Below are positions 26,923-33,599 of a stretch of 64,000 nucleotides of DNA, in pieces. The position numbers and the translations under genes were made by a program. The stretch is from Chloroflexi bacterium HGW-Chloroflexi-4 (GTDB lineage Bacteria > Chloroflexota > Anaerolineae > Anaerolineales > Anaerolineaceae): the NCBI GenBank assembly GCA_002840715.1, contig PHBW01000016.1, positions 1 to 64,000 on the forward strand. The letters are read 5' to 3'. The notes beneath the pieces are model-generated. The model saw nothing but the letters and a program-made list of their open reading frames with translations. It made no database searches and had not been told where the DNA came from. Positions within the stretch are counted from its first letter, which is position 1. Every line of letters starts with the position of its first letter.

Positions 26923-29223
26923 ATGGATAAGGTTGGTAAGCAGATTATGAGTGACATTAACGAAAATACCTCACACAACGATGACCCCTTTGGTCAGGAA
27001 GTTATTGTTGTTCCCAGTACGGTTGTTAAACGGGATGGAAGTGTTGTCCCTTTTAATATTGAACGAATTGAAATTGCTTTGCGCAAGTGTTTTGAGAGTA
27101 TTGGCAAGAAACCTATTATTCCGATCGAAACCATAGCAAAACGTGCCGTAAATGTGGTGGCGAGCAAATTTGACCGCCCCTCGGTGGAAGCCATTCAAGA
27201 TATAGTTGAAATGACCCTGCAATCATTGGGTGAATTTTCGGCAGCTAAGCACTATATTTTATATCGCGCTGAACATGCCAAGCTGCGGCAATCACGGCCT
27301 GTGCCAAGTGATATTCGCCAGGCTTTTGACGAATCGGATGCATTCTTCCCTACACAGCTTCAAAAGTTTCAGTTCTATGATAAATATTCACGCTTTAACT
27401 ATGAACTCGGACACCGCGAAACCTGGGTTGAAACCGTGGATCGCGCCACGGATTACCTCAAAGAATTGTCAGAGAACAAGCTGCCCGAAGAAACTTATGC
27501 CCGTGTGCGCAAAGGTATTCTTGAGATGCGTGCCATGCCCTCCATGCGCTTGTTAGCCATGGCTGGACCGGCAGCCCGCCGCAACAATATTGCCATCTAT
27601 AACTGTTCTTACATGCCGGTTGACAGCATTGATTCCTTTGTTGAAGCTTTGATTATCTCGATGAGCGGCTGCGGAGTGGGTTATTCGGTTGAAAAACAAT
27701 ATGTTGAAAACTTCCCGCGTGTTCACCGCCAGATCCCTGGCGATGTGCCAACATTGATCATTGAAGATTCGGCTGAAGGCTGGGCTGACGCTTTGCGTAA
27801 AGGCCTGCAAACATGGTTTGACGGACATGATATAAAATTTGATTTCTCAGAGATCAGACCGGCCGGCGCTCCTCTTCGAATTAAAGGAGGTCGTGCTTCA
27901 GGACCTGAACCTCTGCGCAAAATGCTTGAGTTTGTGCGCAGCCGCGTATTGGCACAGCAAGGCGGCTTTATTCGTCCGATTGATGCTCATGACATCATGT
28001 GTGAAGTAGGCAACGCTGCGGTTTCTGGCGGTGTGCGTCGAACAGCCATGATCAGCCTTTTTGATTATGATGATGTTGAAATGCGCAAATGCAAGAGCGG
28101 CGATTTTGAGCGAGAGAACAATCAGCGCTGGAACGCCAACAATTCACTGGTTTGGCCGGATCGCAAACTGACCCAGCTTGAAATCTTCAATATCATCGCC
28201 GACATGCACATGTCAGGTCGCGGCGAACCCGGCATCTTCAACCGCCGCGCCGCGCATAACACCGTCCCTGAAAGACGCAAAAAAGTTGATTTTGGCACCA
28301 ACCCCTGCGGAGAGATTGTGCTGCGCCCTTACGAATTTTGTAATTTGAGCATTGCAGTCGCCCGCAGTGAAGACACTTACGAGTCTTTAAAAGAAAAAGT
28401 GGAATTAGCCACCATCATCGGCACCATCCAGGCTATGGCCACAAACTTCCCCGGCATGCGCGATGTTTGGAAGCAAAATTGCGAAGAGGAACGTTTGCTG
28501 GGTGTGGATATCAACGGTCAACTGGATTGTCCGGTAGCGCAAGACCCCGAAGTACAGGAAAAGCTGCGCAAAGTGGCTGTTGAAACGAATGAAAAATATG
28601 CTGACATGCTTGGCATCAACCGTTCTGCTGCCGTAACCACTGTCAAACCTTCCGGCAACAGCTCACAACTTTTGGATTGTTCCCCCGGCATACATCCCCG
28701 CTGGTCGCCTTTCTATGTCCGCAACGTACGCGTTGGCACACACTCGCCCATTTTCAAAGTCCTGCGCGATGCCGGTGTTCCCATGAGCCCTGAAAACGGC
28801 CAAACCATCGAAAACGCCACCACATGGGTGATTCACTTCCCTGTTAAGGCACCAGAAGGCGCAGTTACCCGAGAAGCACGCCCAGCCTTGATGCAGTGTG
28901 ATTATTGGCTGCAAAATAAAATGCACTGGACGGAGCATAATCCCAGTGTGACCATTACCTACAAACCGGATGAGATCATTGACATCATCAAGTGGGTTTG
29001 GGAGCATCAAGATGTGATCGGCGGTATGACCTTCCTGCCCTCTTACGATTCCCTCTTCAATCAAATGCCCTATGAACAGATTGAAGAAGCTGAATACAAC
29101 AAGCTGGCTGCGAAATTCCCGAACATTGATTTTTCGAAGCTTTATTATTATGAAGAAAAAGATCTAACCACTGCTGCCCAGGAATTAGCCTGTCTGGCTG
29201 GCACTTGTTCGATTGAGTTTTAG
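26923..29223 (+). CDS. nrdJ: Adenosylcobalamin-dependent (class II) ribonucleotide reductase
   Basis: A 766-residue enzyme reducing ribonucleotides to deoxyribonucleotides. It begins with an ATP-cone (about 30-115, VVKRDGSVVPF) for allosteric control. The three active-site cysteines expected from the Lactobacillus leichmannii enzyme are present: C228 (YNCSYM), the radical C462 in NPCGEI, and C473 (EFCNL). The C-terminal redox pair is C757-x4-C762 (CLAGTC). An in-frame ATG at 26869 lies inside the second NrdR-like box and has no ribosome site. ATG 26923 follows AGAGGAG by a good distance and is the better start. It heads the deoxynucleotide region, and a strong hairpin separates it from the next operon. 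Confidence 0.93.
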   Translation: MDKVGKQIMSDINENTSHNDDPFGQEVIVVPSTVVKRDGSVVPFNIERIEIALRKCFESIGKKPIIPIETIAKRAVNVVASKFDRPSVEAIQDIVEMTLQSLGEFSAAKHYILYRAEHAKLRQSRPVPSDIRQAFDESDAFFPTQLQKFQFYDKYSRFNYELGHRETWVETVDRATDYLKELSENKLPEETYARVRKGILEMRAMPSMRLLAMAGPAARRNNIAIYNCSYMPVDSIDSFVEALIISMSGCGVGYSVEKQYVENFPRVHRQIPGDVPTLIIEDSAEGWADALRKGLQTWFDGHDIKFDFSEIRPAGAPLRIKGGRASGPEPLRKMLEFVRSRVLAQQGGFIRPIDAHDIMCEVGNAAVSGGVRRTAMISLFDYDDVEMRKCKSGDFERENNQRWNANNSLVWPDRKLTQLEIFNIIADMHMSGRGEPGIFNRRAAHNTVPERRKKVDFGTNPCGEIVLRPYEFCNLSIAVARSEDTYESLKEKVELATIIGTIQAMATNFPGMRDVWKQNCEEERLLGVDINGQLDCPVAQDPEVQEKLRKVAVETNEKYADMLGINRSAAVTTVKPSGNSSQLLDCSPGIHPRWSPFYVRNVRVGTHSPIFKVLRDAGVPMSPENGQTIENATTWVIHFPVKAPEGAVTREARPALMQCDYWLQNKMHWTEHNPSVTITYKPDEIIDIIKWVWEHQDVIGGMTFLPSYDSLFNQMPYEQIEEAEYNKLAAKFPNIDFSKLYYYEEKDLTTAAQELACLAGTCSIEF

Positions 29224-29286
29224 TTTCTTTCAGGGATTCGCAATACATCCCTGGATGAACGCTCAACCTTGACCTTTTTAGCGGAT

Positions 29287-29326
29287 ATCAAACAGGTTGG
29301 CTGAAATCTTTGCCAATCTGTTTGAT
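29287..29326 (+). other. 15-bp stem-loop between nrdJ and the thymidylate operon
   Basis: ATCAAACAGGTTGGC (29287-29301) pairs with GCCAATCTGTTTGAT (29312-29326), one G-T wobble, loop 10 bases. No U tract follows. A smaller CAGGGAT/ATCCCTG hairpin (29231-29253) precedes it. Possible roles are mRNA end protection for nrdJ or partial termination. Confidence 0.55.
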
Positions 29327-29366
29327 CTCATTTCAAAGATTAAACAAAACAATCAGGAGCAAACAA

Positions 29367-30101
29367 GTGACCTCTTTGGCGGGAAAAGTGATTTTGGTAA
29401 CCGGTGGTGCGCATCGCGTGGGAAAATCCATCGCGCTGGCATTGGCGCGTGAAGGGGCATCCATTGCCATCACTTACCATTCCTCCCAAAAAGATGCGCT
29501 TCAAACCGTGGAAGAACTCAAAGCTCTTGAGGTTAATGCGGTCGCTTTTTACTGCGATCAAACCGAGATTGATCAGATTCAAAAAACGGTGGTCGATTGC
29601 CATACTTTTTTTGGCCGTTTGGACGGCTTGGTCAACAATGCAGCCATCATGCAGGAAATTCCGTTTCAAGAGATCACCCCCGAAACCTGGGCTCAATCCA
29701 TGGATACCAACGCCAGAGCGCCTTTTTTCTTTACTCAGGCAGCCAGCAAGTTGATGCAAGAAGGGGAGGGCGGCGCTATAGTCAACATACTTGATGAAAG
29801 TGCACAGGTACCCACCCGATATTACATTCATCACAGCGCTTCAAAAGCAGCTTTACGCATGCTCACTCTTTCTACCGCGCTGGAGCTTGCCCCGCGCATC
29901 CGCGTGAACGCTGTTCTGCCCGGACCGGTGTTGATGCCAGAAGGCGGCGATGAAGAAAGATGGAAACGTCTTGAAAAGAATACACCGCTCAAACGTCTGG
30001 GAACACCGGATGACGTTGCAAGGGCGGTTCTCTATTTAATGAAGGAAGAATTCATTACCGGGCAGGTTTTGGTGGTGGATGGCGGTAGGACGATCAAATA
30101 A
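29367..30101 (+). CDS. Pteridine-reductase-like short-chain dehydrogenase
   Basis: A 244-residue SDR with the NAD(P) motif VTGGAHRVGKS, the arginine pattern of pteridine reductases and FolM. In those enzymes the active site is Asp...Tyr-x3-Lys. Here Asp143 (NILDESA) and Lys160 are in place with the PTR1 spacing of 13 and 4 residues, but the Tyr position is His156 (HHSASK). FolM/PTR1 enzymes reduce dihydropterins and dihydrofolate. Thymidylate synthase yields dihydrofolate, and no folA-type reductase is nearby, so this protein may recycle the folate. That is inference. GTG 29367 with AGGAG is the start, rather than an upstream TTG inside the hairpin. Confidence 0.75.
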   Translation: MTSLAGKVILVTGGAHRVGKSIALALAREGASIAITYHSSQKDALQTVEELKALEVNAVAFYCDQTEIDQIQKTVVDCHTFFGRLDGLVNNAAIMQEIPFQEITPETWAQSMDTNARAPFFFTQAASKLMQEGEGGAIVNILDESAQVPTRYYIHHSASKAALRMLTLSTALELAPRIRVNAVLPGPVLMPEGGDEERWKRLEKNTPLKRLGTPDDVARAVLYLMKEEFITGQVLVVDGGRTIK

Positions 30102-30120
30102 TCTGTATCGGAGTGTATGC

Positions 30121-30657
30121 ATGGGTTCAGTTTTATCAGCAGCAAAGATTCGAGAACTCCAAAAAAATAATCCGCCCTTGATAGAAGGGCTATTGGATGC
30201 AGATCAACAGATCCAGCCCAACGGTGTGGATCTGAGTCTTTATTCTATTCAGGCTTTTCAATCTGGCGGTCAGCTTGGGTTTTCAAGCGCTGAACGAATT
30301 TTGCCTCAACTCACCGCCATTGATTTTATGGAGGGTTGGGTAACTCTGCCTCAAGGTCAATATCTTGTGACATTTAATGAGATCGTCCATCTGCCGGTGG
30401 AAGTGATGGCGCTGGGACGTCCGCGCTCAAGTTTACTGCGCATGGCCGTTTCTGTTGGAACGGCGGTCTGGGACGCGGGTTACAACGGACGCAGTCAGAG
30501 CTTGTTGATCGTATACAATCCGGGCGGGGTTAAATTGGCGCAAAATGCCAGGCTGCTGCAGTTGGTTTTCTTTGAAATTGAAGGTGGCACCCACGCTTAT
30601 GATGGATTCTTTCAAAACGAAAACTTGATTCTACCCAATCAAAAGGATGCAGTATGA
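30121..30657 (+). CDS. Archaeal-type dUTPase (dCTP deaminase/dUTPase family)
   Basis: A 178-residue trimeric-fold dUTP pyrophosphatase candidate that would make dUMP. It has QPNGVDLSL (about 37-45) and the core GRPRSSLLRM...GTAVWDAGYNGRSQSLLIVYNP, a pattern usual in archaeal dUTPases. The start ATG 30121 has GGAG upstream. The frame also extends upstream into the SDR gene, which is not needed. Its end overlaps the next start codon (ATGA at 30654-30657), so the operon is translationally coupled. A dCTP deaminase activity cannot be fully excluded by eye. Confidence 0.82.
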   Translation: MGSVLSAAKIRELQKNNPPLIEGLLDADQQIQPNGVDLSLYSIQAFQSGGQLGFSSAERILPQLTAIDFMEGWVTLPQGQYLVTFNEIVHLPVEVMALGRPRSSLLRMAVSVGTAVWDAGYNGRSQSLLIVYNPGGVKLAQNARLLQLVFFEIEGGTHAYDGFFQNENLILPNQKDAV

Positions 30658-31082
30658 AAATTACGGCTTATGTATCTGGGGCGCTCACCGGCGGAGATGA
30701 AATCGAACTGCTCAAACATTTTTATGAGCGAATTGCCGAAACGTGCAAAGTCGCAGGTATAGAGGCTTATGTACCCCATCTTGTTTCTGACCCGATTGGC
30801 AACCCAAACATGACCCCCGAAGAAGTCTACGATCTAGATCGCCGCCAGGTGCTGGATTCGAACCTGTTGGTGGCTTATGTGGGCTATCCCTCATTGGGGG
30901 TTGGTCAGGAAATTGAAATTGCCCGCGAGAATAACATTCCGGTCGTAATGTTGATGGAAAAAGACCGTAGAATTTCGCGCATGGCGCGCGGCAACCCCGC
31001 TGTGGTGGCTGAAATCCATTTCACCGACCATGATGACGCCCTGCAGCAACTTTCACACTGGCTAAAGGAGTGGAAGGCATGA
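30654..31082 (+). CDS. Nucleoside 2-deoxyribosyltransferase-fold protein
   Basis: A 142-residue protein of the nucleoside 2-deoxyribosyltransferase/DNPH1 superfamily. It begins KITAYVSGALTGG and has the DLDRRQVLDSNLLVAYVGYPSLGVGQEIEIA segment, where the Glu after GVGQ is the expected nucleophile. Relatives either exchange bases between deoxynucleosides or hydrolyse deoxynucleoside 5'-monophosphates. DNPH1 removes 5-hydroxymethyl-dUMP. In this operon, next to a dCMP-hydroxymethylase-like TS, a clean-up or salvage role on modified deoxynucleotides is an attractive but unproved idea. Both ends overlap neighbours by four bases. Confidence 0.68.
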   Translation: MKITAYVSGALTGGDEIELLKHFYERIAETCKVAGIEAYVPHLVSDPIGNPNMTPEEVYDLDRRQVLDSNLLVAYVGYPSLGVGQEIEIARENNIPVVMLMEKDRRISRMARGNPAVVAEIHFTDHDDALQQLSHWLKEWKA

Positions 31083-31909
31083 CCCAGTTTGACCGTACCT
31101 ACAGCGATTGCCTGAAACAGATCCTTGATCACGGCATTGAAGAAGTGAATGAGCGGACAGGGCATAAAGTGAAAGCGCTGCCCGGGCTGCATTTTAATCT
31201 GGACGCGGGCTTTCCACTTTTATCGCTTCGCAAGATCGCACCGAGGGTGTTCGCAGCGGAACAGGTATGGTTTATGATGGGCAGCCGTAAACCGGTTGAA
31301 TTTATTGATCAATACACAAAAATCTGGAATGATTTCACCAATCTCAACGGCGTGGTCAACTCAGCATACGGCTTTCGCTGGCGGCAGTTTTTTGGCCGGG
31401 ATCAAATCGGATTGTTGGTGAAACTGCTTGAAAAAGAACGCAGTTCACGCCATGGCGTTGTGATCACCTGGGATCCGGCTGCCGACGGCTTGAACCCTGA
31501 ACTCAAAAAGAAAAATGTTCCCTGTCCGCTTTCGTTCACAGTCAATATTATTGGTGAAAGACTTCACTTTCACACCATTTTCCGTTCAAACGATATGGTG
31601 GTAGGCTGCCCCTTTGATGTGGCTGGGTTTGCCCTGCTTCAGCGCATGCTGGCGGCGAGGCTGGGCGTGGGGGTGGGGGTTTACTCCCATTCGATATCCA
31701 ATGCCCATATTTATGATGTGCATTATGAGGCGGCGAGAGAGATCATCAGCCGCAGCGGACAGGAAAACGAAATTGAGCTCAACGCAGAACCAAATTGGTT
31801 TGAACGCGCTGAAAAAGGCGACGTCACCCTGGTGGATGAGATTGTGAAAATTCTGGATGCCCAATATACCCCGGCCCCTCCCATTAAGGGCCTGCCGGTG
31901 GTTTTGTAA
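31079..31909 (+). CDS. Thymidylate-synthase-family methyl/hydroxymethyltransferase with Asp switch
   Basis: A 276-residue TS-fold enzyme. The nucleophile is Cys149 (NVPCPLSF), and RSNDMVVGCPFDVAGFALL and SNAHIYDVHYE align with the dUMP-binding and late HxY regions. Where dUMP-specific TS has Asn (E. coli N177, PFNIA) it has Asp180 (PFDVA). The same Asp occurs in T4 dCMP hydroxymethylase (C148, D179), where it selects cytosine. The residue after the Cys is Pro instead of His. So it may act on dCMP, making 5-methyl- or 5-hydroxymethyl-dCMP, or be an unusual dTMP synthase. ATG 31079 overlaps the previous stop and has AAGGAG. Confidence 0.8.
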   Translation: MTQFDRTYSDCLKQILDHGIEEVNERTGHKVKALPGLHFNLDAGFPLLSLRKIAPRVFAAEQVWFMMGSRKPVEFIDQYTKIWNDFTNLNGVVNSAYGFRWRQFFGRDQIGLLVKLLEKERSSRHGVVITWDPAADGLNPELKKKNVPCPLSFTVNIIGERLHFHTIFRSNDMVVGCPFDVAGFALLQRMLAARLGVGVGVYSHSISNAHIYDVHYEAAREIISRSGQENEIELNAEPNWFERAEKGDVTLVDEIVKILDAQYTPAPPIKGLPVVL

Positions 31910-31936
31910 GTTATTTCGAATATCGAAGGCAAATTG

Positions 31937-32965
31937 ATGGCAGAAACTTCAATGGCTATTAAAGGCGCCACGCTTAAAGATCTGTTGGCTGAAGCTCACG
32001 ATTACGTGATCAGCCACGGCGTAAAGCGTGAATCTCAACGCGGCACCACTTTTTCTGTCAAAGCTCTGACGCTGCTGTGGGAGACCCCTACTAATTCGGA
32101 TGAAAATTATTGGGGATGGCCTCGCGCATCTGCGGATTTTTATCAGCAGATTTTTGTGGATGGCAGAACTGAAAACCGGCCAGAGCGGCTGGCTGAAAAA
32201 GGGGATTATCTTTTCCCATATACTTATGCGGCGCGCTCGCGTTTTTGGGACGGCGGCTGGGGATACATCCAGGCGGTGCTGCGCGCCACGCAAAAAGTGG
32301 GCGGCACTGTGGCCTCAATCACCAATACCCAGGCTGCCTTTCTTGAATATCTGGCTTCTGCCGGCGAATTGGTTCATTTGCAGGTGATTCTGGAAGTATG
32401 GGATTGGCTGGGCAGTCAGCAAATGGCTGCTTTTTTGGAGAATCCTTTTCAGGTGGATTCCTTTTTAACCAGATCGCGAGTCGATCAATTGAAACGCATC
32501 ATCCATGAAATCAATGAAAACCCGGCTTCGCGCCGCGCGGTGACGGTTTCATTTGTTTACCCCGAACTGGATCAGCGCATGAAACCCCTGCTGGGCATTC
32601 CGCCCTACCAGTTTTTTCAGTTGCTGCCGGGTGAGGCAAACGAACCCCTGCACTCATTCCACGTGCACCGCTCGCTGGATGCCGGGCAAGGAGTGTTATT
32701 GGATTTCATGCATGATTACACTTGGCTTTCTGAAGCATCGGCCAGTGTGAAACGTCCAATAGGCACGATTACAGTCACCGCGGGAGATTTTCATGTTTAT
32801 CTGCCGTCAGAAAAAGCCCCTGCCGTGGACCGGATTGACCAATGGCTGATGGATGTGACCGATGGCTACCAGGCAGGCATGGGCACGCCTTCCAAATGGC
32901 TGAAAAACGAGAAGTACCTGCAAAATGCAGAAAGAATTTATTCCTTATTGGGAGATGCTCAATGA
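31937..32965 (+). CDS. Divergent cysteine-free thymidylate-synthase-like protein
   Basis: A 342-residue protein that is clearly TS-like. NPASRRAVTVSF matches the phosphate-binding SRR motif, IPPYQFFQLLP the region of PPCHxxxQF, RSLDAGQGVLLDFMHDY the RSxDxxxGxPFN block, and TAGDFHVYLP the HGDxHxY strand. The nucleophilic Cys is Tyr224, and the protein contains no cysteine anywhere. The Asn position is again Asp. It cannot use ordinary TS chemistry, so it may be a regulatory or scaffold partner of the active TS next door, forming a heterodimer, or use another mechanism. ATG 31937 with GAAGG, 27 bases after the first TS gene. Confidence 0.78.
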   Translation: MAETSMAIKGATLKDLLAEAHDYVISHGVKRESQRGTTFSVKALTLLWETPTNSDENYWGWPRASADFYQQIFVDGRTENRPERLAEKGDYLFPYTYAARSRFWDGGWGYIQAVLRATQKVGGTVASITNTQAAFLEYLASAGELVHLQVILEVWDWLGSQQMAAFLENPFQVDSFLTRSRVDQLKRIIHEINENPASRRAVTVSFVYPELDQRMKPLLGIPPYQFFQLLPGEANEPLHSFHVHRSLDAGQGVLLDFMHDYTWLSEASASVKRPIGTITVTAGDFHVYLPSEKAPAVDRIDQWLMDVTDGYQAGMGTPSKWLKNEKYLQNAERIYSLLGDAQ

Positions 32966-33594
32966 TCTTAACCAGCCAGCAAATTATGGATCGAATCGAG
33001 AAAAAAGAACTCATTTTTTCACCGCAAATTGATCAATTTCAAATTCAGCAGCATTCAGTGGATTTACGGCTAGGCTTCTCTTTTTTGCTACCCAAAGCTT
33101 GGGACTTGACCAATGAAGGTCGTGTGGCGGTGCGTACAGACCATCTGGATGTTGATCATAAAACCATGCGTCACACGCTGGTGGAGTTGGAAGAAGGCCA
33201 GGTATTTGATATTTTGCCTGGTGAATATGTGGCGGTGACCACACTCGAAAAAATAAAACTACCTGACAATCTGATGGCCATTTTATATCCACGTTCGTCG
33301 GTCAACCGCAGAGGTCTCTCAATCGACCTGACCGGCGTAGTGGATGCCGGTTACGAGGGCAATCTGCTGATTCCGGTGCGTAACAATACTCAGTCACAGG
33401 TCATTCGCATGTATCCTGGAGAGCGCATCTGCCAGGTGGTGTTTGAAGAGATCAACGGATCTGTGCAAGTGAAACAGAGCCGCTGGCAGAACTCAGATGT
33501 GATAGTCACTATCAAAGAAGAACGCAGTACAAATGAGATGGATTTTGTGCGCAAGGGTAATATCACAGGCTTGAAAAAAGAATTTCCTATGTAA
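32962..33594 (+). CDS. dcd: dCTP deaminase (possibly bifunctional dCTP deaminase-dUTPase)
   Basis: A 210-residue member of the dCTP deaminase family. MILTSQQIMDRIEKKEL at the start, QQHSVDLRLG, the core YPRSSVNRRGLSIDLTGVVDAGYEGNLLIPVRN and MYPGERICQVVFEEI are all typical. It turns dCTP into dUTP, or directly dUMP if bifunctional. The ATG at 32962 overlaps the previous stop (ATGA) and has GGGAG. The frame also opens upstream at 32842 within the TS-like gene, which lacks a ribosome site. It is the last gene of the coupled operon and ends five bases from the convergent glnE. Confidence 0.87.
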   Translation: MILTSQQIMDRIEKKELIFSPQIDQFQIQQHSVDLRLGFSFLLPKAWDLTNEGRVAVRTDHLDVDHKTMRHTLVELEEGQVFDILPGEYVAVTTLEKIKLPDNLMAILYPRSSVNRRGLSIDLTGVVDAGYEGNLLIPVRNNTQSQVIRMYPGERICQVVFEEINGSVQVKQSRWQNSDVIVTIKEERSTNEMDFVRKGNITGLKKEFPM

Positions 33595-33599
33595 AAAAC

